DNA of 64,000 nucleotides from Halomonas halmophila (GTDB taxonomy: Bacteria; Pseudomonadota; Gammaproteobacteria; Pseudomonadales; Halomonadaceae): NCBI RefSeq assembly GCF_006540005.1, contig NZ_BJOC01000003.1:62001-126000 (forward strand), given 5' to 3'. The notes under the pieces were generated by a model that saw nothing but the letters and a program-made list of their open reading frames with translations, ran no database searches and was not told the origin of the DNA. The position numbers were made by a program, and so were the translations under genes. Shown here in pieces: positions 38,327 to 50,176 of the stretch. The stretch's first letter is position 1. Every line of letters begins with the position of its first letter.

Positions 38327-39753
38327 GTGTCATCCCTTGTCAGCTGATGGTCGTCGATGGCGGGAAAGGTCAGTGTCCAGCATAACCCGCCCAGCGTCGA
38401 AACGCCCGGCGTCATCTCGGCCCCATGGGCCCGGGCCAGGGCCATGGCGATCGAGAGCCCCAGGCCGCTGCCGCCGCTGGCCCGGCTGCGAGAGCCTTCG
38501 ACGCGATACAGGCGTTCGGTAAGGCGCGGCAGGTCCGCCTCGGTCACTCCGGGCGCAGTGTCTTCCCAGCTGAGTCGCCAGTGTCCCCCCTGCCGGCTCA
38601 GGGCTACTTGTAGCATGCCGGGGGCCGTGGTATAGGCGCCGGTGTTGTCCAGCAGGTTGGCCCATAGCTGGCGAAGGCGTTGCGTATCGCCGCGAATCCA
38701 GGCGGGGCCGTCGATCTCGGTGGTCAGGCTGAACCCCTGGTCGCTCAGTGCGCCCTCGGCTTCGCGCAGCTTGGTCGCCAGGTTGTCGGCCAGATCCAGC
38801 GGGGCCAGTTGAACTTCCAGAGCGCCGGCATCGCTCTGCGAGAGCAGGCGCAGGTCGGCCACCAGGCGCTCGAGCTGCCCGACCTCCTGGCCCAGCGAGC
38901 TCAAGCTGCTCTGATCCAGGCCGCGCACGCCGTCCTGCATGGCCTCGATCTCGCCGCGCAGCACGGCCAGCGGGGTGCGCAGTTCATGGGCGATATCCGA
39001 GACCCAGCGGCTGCGGGCCTCGCGACTGGCTTCCAGAGTGGCGGCCAGGACATTGAAGTCGCGTGCCAGGTGCGACAGCTCATCACCCCCGCGCTCGGCC
39101 AGTCGCGTGCTGTAGTCGCCGTCCGTCAGGCGGCGTGTCGCCAGCGTCATGCTGCCGGTCCGGCGCCCCAGCCACCAGGACAGGCCGCCGGCCAGCAGCA
39201 GAGAAGCGAGGCCGAGCGCGGCGACGATGATGGCCAGATTGCGGCGCTGCTGGGACAGGAAGATGCGGTCCATGCGCGCCATCAACTGCTGGGGCGGGCG
39301 ATACCCGAGGGTGCCGACCTGCCGGCCATCGCTGGTGATCGGCAGCCAGCGCAACTCGGCTGCCTCCTGGTCGTTGTCCGGTGGCAGGCCGATCACCGGC
39401 AGGCCATTGGCATCATGCAGCACGAAATCCCTGGGGTCGCCCAGGCGGCGCTCTATGCCCTCGGGCGGGGCCGCTTCGCCCGGCCACAGCTGGTGGCGCA
39501 CCAGGTAACGCCAGGCGCGCGGCGACTGACGCAGCCACTGCCAGTTACCGCGCCGGGCCCATTCGTCGGCCAGCCCCTCGGCGAGGGTTTCGGCGCGCCG
39601 TGTCTGGGTGCGGTCGAGATATTCGATGAAGCCCTGGTCGAGGCTGCGGGACACGCCGATGAAAACCAGTCCGGCAATGGCCACGTTGACCACCAGGATG
39701 ATCACGAACAACTTGATGCCGAGCCGCGAAAAGGAAGGGAGGGAAAAATGCAT
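38323..39753 (-). CDS. baeS: Sensor histidine kinase BaeS
   Basis: 476 residues. Membrane helix at about 14-34, periplasmic domain with FIEYLDRTQTRRAETLAEGL and RRGNWQWLRQSPRAW as in BaeS, second membrane helix at about 173-195, HAMP, HisKA with His256 (VSDIAHELRTPLAVLRGEIE), and HATPase ending GGSGLGLSIAMALARAHG. In the N-box, NLLDNTGAYT is close to normal, and the usual DxGPG motif reads EDTAPGVTEADL. ATG 39753 gives the family start; its ribosome-binding site is weak. It probably senses envelope stress. Confidence 0.9.
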   Translation of the reverse strand: MHFSLPSFSRLGIKLFVIILVVNVAIAGLVFIGVSRSLDQGFIEYLDRTQTRRAETLAEGLADEWARRGNWQWLRQSPRAWRYLVRHQLWPGEAAPPEGIERRLGDPRDFVLHDANGLPVIGLPPDNDQEAAELRWLPITSDGRQVGTLGYRPPQQLMARMDRIFLSQQRRNLAIIVAALGLASLLLAGGLSWWLGRRTGSMTLATRRLTDGDYSTRLAERGGDELSHLARDFNVLAATLEASREARSRWVSDIAHELRTPLAVLRGEIEAMQDGVRGLDQSSLSSLGQEVGQLERLVADLRLLSQSDAGALEVQLAPLDLADNLATKLREAEGALSDQGFSLTTEIDGPAWIRGDTQRLRQLWANLLDNTGAYTTAPGMLQVALSRQGGHWRLSWEDTAPGVTEADLPRLTERLYRVEGSRSRASGGSGLGLSIAMALARAHGAEMTPGVSTLGGLCWTLTFPAIDDHQLTRDDT

Positions 39754-39880
39754 GTCGGAGATTCTGCCAGGGTCATCGATGAGGGTGTCGCCTGTCAGGA
39801 TACTCGCGATGGCCAGTTGCTTCGTGCAAGCCTCGTGAAAGTCCTGTCCCGCGGATATCCCGAGCCATGCGGCCGCCGCT

Positions 39881-40933
39881 TCACGGGCAGCTTTCTCCGA
39901 TGACGAGCTCGGTGTCCAGCCGCTGGTCCTTCGCCGGATCCAGGCCCAGGATAATGCGCGCCGCAATGCGGCCCTTCTCGACACTGTTCTGACGCACCGT
40001 GGTCAGGCGCGGAGCCCGGTACTGACCTTCGGCGATACCATCGAAACCGGTCAGCCGCAGATCCTCGGGGACCCGCAGGCCGCGCTGTTCGGCCAGGGTC
40101 AGGGCCGTCAGTGCCAGGCGGTCCGACATGCACAGCAGTAGGTCGGGCCGCTCGTCGTCCGGCAGGTCGAGGATTGCGGCGATGACCGGCGCGCAGACCT
40201 CGTGGGTGTTCTCTTCCACGTTCCATACCGGCACCGAGGCAGGTGCCATGTCATGCGCTTCGAGGGCCTGATAGAAGCCGTCGAGGCGCTCGCGGGTAAT
40301 GGTCTGCCCCGAGGTCAGCCAGGCCAGGTCCTCGGTGACGCGACCGTTGCAGGGCTGCTCGGTGAGTCGCAGCGTGATGATCCCCACCCTGCGGGGGCGC
40401 TGCGCCAGGGCATGATCGGCAATGGCGCGGCTGGCCGGCAGGTTGTCGACATGCACGGTCGGCTGATTGTCCAGGTTGAAGTCCACTGCGACCAGAGGGC
40501 GGCTCGGCGGCAGGGTGTCTATGAGCTCCAGGCTGGGCATCAGGCCGTAGACGATGAAGCCGTCGGCAATGCTCATCGAGCCGGGCAACTGCCCGGGTGA
40601 CTGTCGCCCGGAGAGCAGCAGCAGGGTGTGATGCTGCTCATCCAGTACCTCGGCGATGCCCGATAACAGCTCGCTGGCCACGGCGTCATTGAGGCTGTAG
40701 GTCAAGCTCTCGGCCAGGATCACCGCGATGATCTGCGAGCGGCCCGTGCGCAGGCTACGGGCCTTGGCATCCGGGCCGTTGTAGCCGAGGCGCTTGGCTT
40801 CCCGGAAGACACGCTGGCGTAGCTGGGGCGAGAGCTGGTCGGGGCGATTGAACGCATTGGAGACCGTCGCTGTCGAGACGCCCAACTCGGCGGCCAGTTC
40901 CTTCAATGTGATGTGGCGTGACGATGGAGGCAC
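39881..40933 (-). CDS. aglR: LacI family regulator of the alpha-glucoside (agl) locus
   Basis: 350 residues from a GTG start at 40933; no ATG gives an intact helix-turn-helix. The DNA-binding head is ITLKELAAELGVSTATVSNA followed by FNRPDQLSPQLRQRV, then a LacI effector domain ending GFDGIAEGQYRAPRLTTVRQ. Its place at the end of the operon of binding proteins, permeases and glucosidases matches AglR of rhizobia. Two CG-centred palindromes in the agl-porin control region are the likely targets. The symbol is by analogy. Confidence 0.85.
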   Translation of the reverse strand: MPPSSRHITLKELAAELGVSTATVSNAFNRPDQLSPQLRQRVFREAKRLGYNGPDAKARSLRTGRSQIIAVILAESLTYSLNDAVASELLSGIAEVLDEQHHTLLLLSGRQSPGQLPGSMSIADGFIVYGLMPSLELIDTLPPSRPLVAVDFNLDNQPTVHVDNLPASRAIADHALAQRPRRVGIITLRLTEQPCNGRVTEDLAWLTSGQTITRERLDGFYQALEAHDMAPASVPVWNVEENTHEVCAPVIAAILDLPDDERPDLLLCMSDRLALTALTLAEQRGLRVPEDLRLTGFDGIAEGQYRAPRLTTVRQNSVEKGRIAARIILGLDPAKDQRLDTELVIGESCP

Positions 40934-41105
40934 GTTCGTTTCCAGGCTAATAAGCTGACCGATCAGGATACCCTGCCAGAGTGCTGCGGCATAGCGGGTT
41001 CTGCCGAGGCCAGCTCCACCGCACAACGTCGCGCGCCATCCCGTCAGCCCAATTGCCTCGGCAGCGGCCAAGGATACGGGCTGGCGGCGTCGGGCAGGGA
41101 CCAGG

Positions 41106-42392
41106 TTACCAGGCGCGGCGAGCCAGCCGCTCGAGCCGGCTCTGGAGTTGCTCGACGGCCGCGGCCCCTTCCTGCTCACCGGACAGCACACGGTGGGTGG
41201 CGTTGAAGAAGGCATTGGAAACCCGGGCATAGGCATTGCCGGTGGCCGAGGCGGGACGCGCCACGCCATTGACCAGGTTCTCATAGACCTTGGTCACCGC
41301 CGGATTGCTTTCCAGTACCTCCGGGTCCTGGTACAGCGACTCGATGGTGGGATTACGATTCTTGCGGATAGCATGCTCCTTTTGCTGGGGCCTGGCGGTG
41401 ATGTAGGCCACCAGGTCGGCAGCGAGTTGCGGCGTTTCGGAGTAACGGGAAACGGCCAGGCTCCAGCCTCCCAGTGTGGCCGCCGGCTCCCCCTCGGGGC
41501 CGTGCGGCAAGGCCGCCATGCCGATCTTTCCGGCCACCTCGCTGCCTTCGCTATTGGCCAGTGCCCACACATAGGGCCAGTTGCGCAGAAAGAGAGCATT
41601 GCCGGACTGGAAGACCCCGCGGGTTTCCTCCTCGGTGTAGTTGAGCACCCCCTCGGGGCTGATGTTGCCGACCCAGCTTGCGGCCTGGTCGAGAGCGGCG
41701 GCAGCCTGCGGGTTGTCGATCGTTACCTGCCCCTCAGCGTCGATGATGGTGCCGCCGCCGTGACTGGCGACCCACTCCAGGGCGTTGCAGGTCAGTCCCT
41801 CGTAGGCGCGGCCCTGGAACACATAGCCCCAGAAGTCGTCGTTACCGGCCTGGCGCTCGGCGGCCTGAATCGCCTCGGCGGTGTCGGTCAGCTGCTGCCA
41901 GGTTCCGGGCACCTCGTAACCATGCTTGTCGAGCAGGTCCTTGCGGTAGTAGAGCAGCCCGGCGTTGGTGTACCAGGGCATGGCGACCAGTCGCTCATCG
42001 ACGGTGTTGTTGTTGATCAGCGCCGGGAAGAAGCCCTCGGTGGCATCATTCTCCAGGTAGTCGTTCAGATCGACGAGGTGTTCGGCGAGCAGGCCGGGCC
42101 AGACGGTATCGATCATCATCACGTCGATGTCGCTGGACTGGCTGTTGAGCAGCTGCTGCAGCAGTGACAGGCGTTCGGTGGCACTGTTGGGCGTCGAGAC
42201 CACCTCGACCTGGTGCCCCGTCTTCTCGGCCCACTGTTGTGCCAGGGTCGGGCAGTAGTCGGTGGCGTCACCCGGGCCGCAGGCGATGGCGACCTCCGCG
42301 GCCAGGCTCTGTTGAGCCCCCAGGGCTGCGCCGCCCAGCAGCAGCGAGGTAACCAGGGGGCGTGTAACGCGACGGAAAGGTGTAATGGGCAT
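41106..42392 (-). CDS. ABC transporter sugar-binding protein, AglE-like copy 3
   Basis: 428 residues with a signal peptide (ending SLAA-EVAIA). It is a family 1 sugar-binding protein with VVSTPNSATERLSLLQQLLN, DIDVMMIDTVWPGLLAEHLV and GRAYEGLTCNALEWVASHGG. It is very similar along its whole length to the adjacent copy 2 and clearly related to copy 1 at 50177. The second ATG (42392) was chosen because AGGAG is 8 bp before it and only 2 bp before the first. It should deliver alpha-glucosides to the shared permease. Confidence 0.9.
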   Translation of the reverse strand: MPITPFRRVTRPLVTSLLLGGAALGAQQSLAAEVAIACGPGDATDYCPTLAQQWAEKTGHQVEVVSTPNSATERLSLLQQLLNSQSSDIDVMMIDTVWPGLLAEHLVDLNDYLENDATEGFFPALINNNTVDERLVAMPWYTNAGLLYYRKDLLDKHGYEVPGTWQQLTDTAEAIQAAERQAGNDDFWGYVFQGRAYEGLTCNALEWVASHGGGTIIDAEGQVTIDNPQAAAALDQAASWVGNISPEGVLNYTEEETRGVFQSGNALFLRNWPYVWALANSEGSEVAGKIGMAALPHGPEGEPAATLGGWSLAVSRYSETPQLAADLVAYITARPQQKEHAIRKNRNPTIESLYQDPEVLESNPAVTKVYENLVNGVARPASATGNAYARVSNAFFNATHRVLSGEQEGAAAVEQLQSRLERLARRAW

Positions 42393-42449
42393 TGTCATGA
42401 CTCCTGATGTTCTTGTGGTGGGGTGACGTCATGTTGGCGATAGCCGGGC

Positions 42450-43736
42450 TCACCAGGCGCGGCGGCCGAGTCGCTCGAGCTGGCTCTGGAGTTGTGCGAC
42501 GGCCGCGGCGCCCTCCAGATCACCGGAGAGCACGCGGTGGGTGGCGTTGAAGAAGGCATTGGAGACCCGGGCATAGGCGTCGCCGGTCACTGTGGCGGGC
42601 CTGGTTACCCCGTGGGTCAGGGTCTCGTAGAGGTCGCTCATGGCAGGGTTGCGATCGAGCACTTCCTCGTCCTGATAAAGAGACTCGATGGTCGGATTCA
42701 TGCCCATGGCCAGGGCATGGTCCTTCTGCTGATCCCGCGCCGTGATGTACTCCACCAGCTCGGCGGCCAGCTCAGGGTGTTCGGAATAGCGTGACACGGC
42801 GAAATTCCAACCGCCCAGGGTGGCCGCGGACTCGCCGTTTGGACCATGCGGCAGGGGGGCCATGCCGATCTTGCCGGCTACCTCGCTGCCCTCGCCATTG
42901 GCCAGTGCCCACACATAGGGCCAGTTGCGCAGGAAGAGCGCATTGCCGGACTGGAAAATACCTCGGGTCTTTTCTTCGGTATGATTCAGCGTGCCTTCGG
43001 GGCTGATCGTGCCGATCCAGGCGGCGGCCCGGTCGAGTGCCTTCGCCGCTTGCGGATTATCGATCGTCACCTTGCCGTCACTGTCGATGATGGTGCCGCC
43101 GCCGTGACTGGCGATCCACTCCAGGGCATTGGTGGTCAGGCCTTCATAGGCGCGTCCCTGGAAGCTGTAGCCCCAGAAGTCCTCATTGCCTGCCTGGCGC
43201 TCGGCGGCCTGCACTTGGGTGGCGATGCGGGTCAGCTCCTCCCAGGTCTCGGGTACCGCGTGGCCATGCTTTTCCAGGAGATCCGTACGGTAATACAGCA
43301 TGCCGGCATCGGTGTACCAGGGCATGGCCACCAGGCGCCCGTCGACGGTGTTGTTGTCGATCAGTTCGGGAAAGAAGCCTTCGCTGGCATCCTCCGGGAG
43401 GTATTGGGAAAGATCGATCAGGTGCTTCGCCAGCATCCCTGGCCAGACGATATCGATCATCATGACATCGACATCGCTGGACTGGCTGTTGAGCAGTTGC
43501 TGAAACAGCGAGAGCTTTTCGGTGGTGGCATTGGGTGTCGACACCACCTTGACGTCGTTACCGGTTTTCTCGGCCCATTCCTTGGCGACGGTGGGACAGT
43601 AGTCGGCCGCATCACCCGAGCCGCAGGCAATGGCGATCTCGGTGGCCAGACTCGGTTGAGCCCCCAGGGCGGCGGCGCCCAGCAGCAGCGAGGTCATCAG
43701 TGGGTGTTTCGTCTTGCGGAGGTTGTTCAAGCGCAT
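42450..43736 (-). CDS. ABC transporter sugar-binding protein, AglE-like copy 2
   Basis: 428 residues, the same length as copy 3, with a signal peptide ending SLAT-EIAIACG. Shared blocks include VVSTPNATTEKLSLFQQLLN, GTIIDSDGKVTIDNPQAA and YARVSNAFFNATHRVLSG. AGGAG is 8 bp before the ATG. The differences from copy 3 are scattered rather than clustered, so both copies appear to be under selection. It has no permease of its own and must use AglFG or another channel. Confidence 0.9.
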   Translation of the reverse strand: MRLNNLRKTKHPLMTSLLLGAAALGAQPSLATEIAIACGSGDAADYCPTVAKEWAEKTGNDVKVVSTPNATTEKLSLFQQLLNSQSSDVDVMMIDIVWPGMLAKHLIDLSQYLPEDASEGFFPELIDNNTVDGRLVAMPWYTDAGMLYYRTDLLEKHGHAVPETWEELTRIATQVQAAERQAGNEDFWGYSFQGRAYEGLTTNALEWIASHGGGTIIDSDGKVTIDNPQAAKALDRAAAWIGTISPEGTLNHTEEKTRGIFQSGNALFLRNWPYVWALANGEGSEVAGKIGMAPLPHGPNGESAATLGGWNFAVSRYSEHPELAAELVEYITARDQQKDHALAMGMNPTIESLYQDEEVLDRNPAMSDLYETLTHGVTRPATVTGDAYARVSNAFFNATHRVLSGDLEGAAAVAQLQSQLERLGRRAW

Positions 43737-43783
43737 TGTTATTACTCCTGACGTTGGCGGGACAGAATTGTGGTCGCGGCTGT

Positions 43784-45448
43784 TTACTGCCAGGGAACCC
43801 AGGGGCTGTCATCCGGGCAGCGGATAATGCCAATGCCGTGGGCGGGCAGTTCGAGGGTACTCCGACGCAGGCAGCCATTGATGACGTCGGGCGTTGCCTC
43901 GCAGTACCCAGCGCTCGAGGGTACGGACAGGCTGCGAGGTGAGGCGGCAAAATTGAGGGCTATCAGCAGCCGGCCGGACGCTGTTGTGCGTTCGAGACAG
44001 ATCACCTCGTGCTGGAGTGGCAGATAGTGAATCTGTCCATGACGCAGTGCCGGCTGGTGACGTCGGAACTGCAGCAGAGCGCGAGTGGCGGCCAGCAGGG
44101 AGTCCTCGCGGCTGGCCTGGCGATCCACGGCCAGCGGCCGATGCTCTGCCGGAATGGGTAGCCAGGGCTGACCATCGGTGAAGCCAGCGTTTTCAGCATC
44201 CGCTTGCCAGGGCATTGGGGTACGGCAACCGTCGCGTCCCTTGTAGGCCGGCCAGAAGGTGATGCCCGCTGGATCGACCAGTTGTTCGAAGCTCAGTTCG
44301 GCCTCGGTCAACCCCAGTTCCTCGCCCTGATACAGGCAGACGCTGCCGCGCTGGGTCAGCAGGAAGGCGAGGAAGAGACGCTGTCGGGCCGGCGCATGGT
44401 CGGCGTTCCAGCGGGAGGCCAGTCGTGTGATGTCATGATTGCCGAGCGCCCAGCAAGGCCAGCCGTCACCGATACGCGCTTCCATTTCGGTGATGATGGA
44501 TAGCAGGTGTGCCGGATCATGATTCTCGGTGAGCAGGTTGAAGGAATAACACATGTGCAGCTTGTCGCCGCCCTGCGTATATTCCGCCATGATGCCGGTG
44601 GCATCGTCATCGCCCACCTCGCCGACACTGGTCGTGCCCGGATACTCGTCGAGCAGGGCGCGCAGTCGTCTCAGCACCTCCAGGTTCTCGGGTTGCGACT
44701 TGTCGTGCAGGTGGCGCTGAAAGCCGTAGGGGTTATCGGGACGCACGCCGATGAAGCCGGCGGTGATTGCCTCGCGGGGTGGATTGTCCTGCAGTGCGCC
44801 ATGAGTGCAGAAATTGATGGCGTCGAGACGGAAGCCGTCGACGCCTCGTTCCAGCCAGAAGCGCACTTCCTCGAGCATGGCGTCGACCACCTCGGGGTTG
44901 CGGAAGTTGAGATCCGGTTGTGCGGCAAGAAAATTGTGCAGGTAGTACTGGCATCGCCGCGTGTCCCATTGCCAGGCCGAACCGCCGAAGACCGATTGCC
45001 AGTTGGTTGGCGGCGTGCCGTCCGCATTTGGGTCGGCCCAGACATACCAGTCGGCTCTGGGGTTGTCGCGATTCTGCCGGCTCTCGGTGAACCAGGGGTG
45101 CTGGTCGGAGGAATGTGACAGTACCTGATCGATGGTGACTTTCAGGCCGCATTCATGAGCAGCCTCGACGAGACGGTCGAAGTCTTCGAGGCTGCCGAAC
45201 ATGGGATCGACACCGCGGTAGTCGCTGATGTCGTAGCCGAAGTCCTTCATCGGCGAGGTGAAAAAGGGCGACAGCCAGATGGCGTCGACCCCCAGAGAGG
45301 CGACATGGTCGAGTTTGTCGATGATCCCCTGGAGGTCGCCGATACCATCGCCATTGGCGTCCATGAAGCTGCGGGGGTAGATCTGATAGATGACGGCACC
45401 GCGCCACCAGTCAGGGTTTGACGAACTCGAGGGTCGGGACGCAGGCAT
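43784..45448 (-). CDS. GH13 alpha-glucosidase, second copy (Ala after nucleophile)
   Basis: 554 residues. The GH13 (beta/alpha)8 barrel has catalytic Asp209 (GVDGFRLDAINF), Glu277 (SVGEVGDD) and Asp339 (ALGNHDITR). The residue after the nucleophile is Ala, which in GH13 alpha-glucosidases goes with alpha-1,4 preference; the paralogue at 46660 has Thr. No signal peptide is visible, so it acts on imported sugars in the cytoplasm. AGGAG lies 5 bp before the ATG. It lies between the ATPase gene and binding-protein copy 2. Confidence 0.92.
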   Translation of the reverse strand: MPASRPSSSSNPDWWRGAVIYQIYPRSFMDANGDGIGDLQGIIDKLDHVASLGVDAIWLSPFFTSPMKDFGYDISDYRGVDPMFGSLEDFDRLVEAAHECGLKVTIDQVLSHSSDQHPWFTESRQNRDNPRADWYVWADPNADGTPPTNWQSVFGGSAWQWDTRRCQYYLHNFLAAQPDLNFRNPEVVDAMLEEVRFWLERGVDGFRLDAINFCTHGALQDNPPREAITAGFIGVRPDNPYGFQRHLHDKSQPENLEVLRRLRALLDEYPGTTSVGEVGDDDATGIMAEYTQGGDKLHMCYSFNLLTENHDPAHLLSIITEMEARIGDGWPCWALGNHDITRLASRWNADHAPARQRLFLAFLLTQRGSVCLYQGEELGLTEAELSFEQLVDPAGITFWPAYKGRDGCRTPMPWQADAENAGFTDGQPWLPIPAEHRPLAVDRQASREDSLLAATRALLQFRRHQPALRHGQIHYLPLQHEVICLERTTASGRLLIALNFAASPRSLSVPSSAGYCEATPDVINGCLRRSTLELPAHGIGIIRCPDDSPWVPWQ

Positions 45449-45513
45449 GAGATCTCCTGAAAACGGGAGCCGGGACTCCCGTCATGAAGGATCAAGCGGT
45501 AGCGCTGAGGGCA

Positions 45514-46620
<1,107 letters not shown>

Positions 46621-46659
46621 GTGACATCTCCTTGTCGGCGTGTGCCGGTGTTGTTGTGT

Positions 46660-48276
46660 TCAGGAATCCAGGCTCATGTAGGCTGCCTGGTAGGGCGGCA
46701 ACGTCAGGGTGTCGCCCTCCAGTTCACAGCAAAAGCCAAGGTCATCGATGAGCTGGCCGGTCGTGGCCAGTCGTGTGCTTTGTGTATCGCCTGTCAGGTT
46801 GAACAGGCACAGCAGGCGTTCTGCGTCGCGCTTGCGGATGAAGCCGAGCAATGAGTCGCCGACATCCAGTAGCGTCAGGTCACCGTCATGCAGGGCCGGG
46901 TGCTGACGCCGGAAGGTCAGGAGCTTGCGTACGGTATTGAGGGTGGAGGCCGGATCCTGTTCCTGCTCTTCCACCGCCAGCACCAGATGGCGGTCATCGA
47001 GAGGCAGCCAGGGTTCGGCAGTGGAGAAACCGCCGCGCTCGGTCTGGCGCCACGGAATGGGTGTCCGGCAGCCATCGCGCCCCTTGAATTCGGGCCACAG
47101 GACCTTGCCGTAAGGGTCCTGAATGCGCTCGAAGGGCACTTCGGCTTCCGGCAGGCCCAGCTCCTCGCCCTGGTACAGGCAGACGCTGCCGCGCAGCGAG
47201 AACAGCATGGCCAGTGTCACCCTGGGGTAGGCGGCGTGATCCTCGCTGGCTCCCCAGCGTGAGGCACTGCGCTCCACATCATGGTTGGACAGTGCCCAGC
47301 AGGGCCAGGCGTCGGCCGACAGCGTCTGGAAGCGTTCGATTACCTGGCGGATGTAACGCGGCGAGCGTGGCTCGTTGAGCAGGTCGAACGTATAGGCCAT
47401 GTGCAGCTTGTCACCACCATCGGTGTACTCCGCCATTCGTTCGAGCGGCGAGTCGTCGCCGATCTCGCCGACCGTGGTGGTGCCGGGATAGGAATCCATC
47501 AGCGCCCGCAGGTCCTTGAGGAAGTTCAGGTTTTCCGGCCGACTGATGTCGTACTGGTGTTTCTGCCAGGTGTAGGGATTGCTGTCCGGTGCCCCCAGCG
47601 TCTTGGATTCACCCTCGAGCACCGGCGGGTTATCGCGCAACGCCGGGTCGTGATAGTAGAAGTTGACGGTGTCCAGGCGGAAGCCGTCGACCCCGAGGTC
47701 CAGCCAGAAGCGCATGTTGTCGAGCTGGGCCTGGCGAACCTCCGGGTTGTGGAAGTTCAGGTCCGGCTGGCTGGCAAGGAAGTTATGCAGATAATACTGG
47801 CGACGACGCGAGTCGAAGGTCCAGGCCGGCCCGCCGAAGATCGACAGCCAGTTGTTGGGTGGCGTGCCGTCCGGCTTGGGGTCGGCCCAGACGTACCAGT
47901 CGGCTCGAGCATTGTCACGATCCTGACGGCTCTGCTGGAACCAGGGGTGGCGATCCGAGGAATGGCTGAGTACCTGGTCGATGATTACCTTCAGGCCCAG
48001 CTCGTGGGCGCGCCGGATCAGGGCCGTGAAGTCTTCCAGTGAGCCGAACATGGGATCGACACCGCGGTAGTCGCTGATGTCGTAGCCGAAATCCTTCATC
48101 GGTGAAGTGAAAAAGGGCGACAACCAGATGCCGTCCACTCCCAGGCTCGCCACATAGTCCAGGCGGCTGGTGACACCGGCCAGGTCGCCGATGCCATTGC
48201 CGCTGGCATCCATGAAGCTGCGTGGGTAGATCTGGTAGATGACGCCGCCACGCCACCAGAAGGTATTGTCTTGCAT
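46660..48276 (-). CDS. aglA: GH13 alpha-glucosidase, HaG type
   Basis: 538 residues starting MQDNTFWWRGGVIYQIYPRS. Length, N-terminus and positions of the catalytic residues (Asp202 in GFRLDTVNF, Glu271 in TVGEIGDDS, Asp333 in LSNHDVERS) coincide with HaG of Halomonas sp. H11, an alpha-glucosidase with transglucosylation activity stimulated by monovalent cations. There is no signal peptide. ATG 48276 has AAGGA 7 bp upstream; an upstream ATG is not family-like. It hydrolyses maltose- or sucrose-type sugars brought in by the agl transporter. Confidence 0.95.
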   Translation of the reverse strand: MQDNTFWWRGGVIYQIYPRSFMDASGNGIGDLAGVTSRLDYVASLGVDGIWLSPFFTSPMKDFGYDISDYRGVDPMFGSLEDFTALIRRAHELGLKVIIDQVLSHSSDRHPWFQQSRQDRDNARADWYVWADPKPDGTPPNNWLSIFGGPAWTFDSRRRQYYLHNFLASQPDLNFHNPEVRQAQLDNMRFWLDLGVDGFRLDTVNFYYHDPALRDNPPVLEGESKTLGAPDSNPYTWQKHQYDISRPENLNFLKDLRALMDSYPGTTTVGEIGDDSPLERMAEYTDGGDKLHMAYTFDLLNEPRSPRYIRQVIERFQTLSADAWPCWALSNHDVERSASRWGASEDHAAYPRVTLAMLFSLRGSVCLYQGEELGLPEAEVPFERIQDPYGKVLWPEFKGRDGCRTPIPWRQTERGGFSTAEPWLPLDDRHLVLAVEEQEQDPASTLNTVRKLLTFRRQHPALHDGDLTLLDVGDSLLGFIRKRDAERLLCLFNLTGDTQSTRLATTGQLIDDLGFCCELEGDTLTLPPYQAAYMSLDS

Positions 48277-48344
48277 CTTGCATTCCTTAATTCGTGGGGT
48301 GCCCGGGTGCAAACCTCTTGAGCACCTTGTTCGTCGTTTAGGCG

Positions 48345-49183
48345 TCAGCCCTTGACCGCGCCGGCTGTCAGGCCCGAGACGATGCGTCGCTGGAAGATCA
48401 TCACCAGGATGACCAGGGGGACGGTGACGGTCACCGAGGCCGCCATGATGGGCCCCCAGGGCAGTTCGTGCTGGCTGCCGCCGGAGATCAGGGCGATGGC
48501 CACCGGCACGGTGCGCTGATCATCGGTCAGGGTGAAGGTCAGGGCGAACAGGAACTCGTTCCAGGCGGCGATGAAGGCCAGCAGGCCGGTCGTCGCCATG
48601 GCCGGCCACATGAGTGGCAGGAAGACGCGGGTGATGGTCACCCAGGGAGTGGCGCCATCCATGATCGCGGCCTCCTCGAGCTCCTGCGGCAGCTGGCGCA
48701 TGAAGGTCGTCAATACCCAGACCGTGAAAGGCAGGGTAAAGATGGTGTAACTGAGCACCAGGCCGGCCGGGTTGTTGTAAAGGTTCAGGGTGCGAATGAC
48801 CTCGAACAGCCCCGACAGCACGGCCACCTGCGGAAACATCGAGACCCCGAGGATGGTCAGCAGGATGGTGGTACGACCGCGGAAGCGCACGCGCCCCAGC
48901 GCATAGGCGGCAGTGATGCCCAGCAGCAGGGCGATGAACACGACTGACAGCGAGACGATGATGGAGTTGAGAATGGCACGCAGGAAGCTGCCCTGGCCCA
49001 GGACCTGTGCATAGTTGCTCAGGTGGATCGAGGATAGCCACAACTCCGGCTGGAAGAGTTCACTGGACGGCTTCAGCGAGGTTATCACCGCGTAGTAGAA
49101 CGGGAAGACGGCGTAGACCAGCACCACGGCAATCAGGGCGTAGAGGCCGACGCGCTTGAGGAGTTTCATCAGTTGATACTGGT

Positions 49184-49187
<4 letters not shown>
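48345..49187 (-). CDS. aglG: ABC transporter inner-membrane permease, AglG-like
   Basis: 280 residues with six membrane segments of the MalG family. The EAA loop that docks on the ATPase reads ELEEAAIMDGATPWVTITRV. The start overlaps the stop of the preceding permease gene by 4 bp. It forms the channel with AglF. Confidence 0.92.
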
Positions 49188-50161
<974 letters not shown>

Positions 50162-50176
50162 GAGAAGCCTCCTGGC

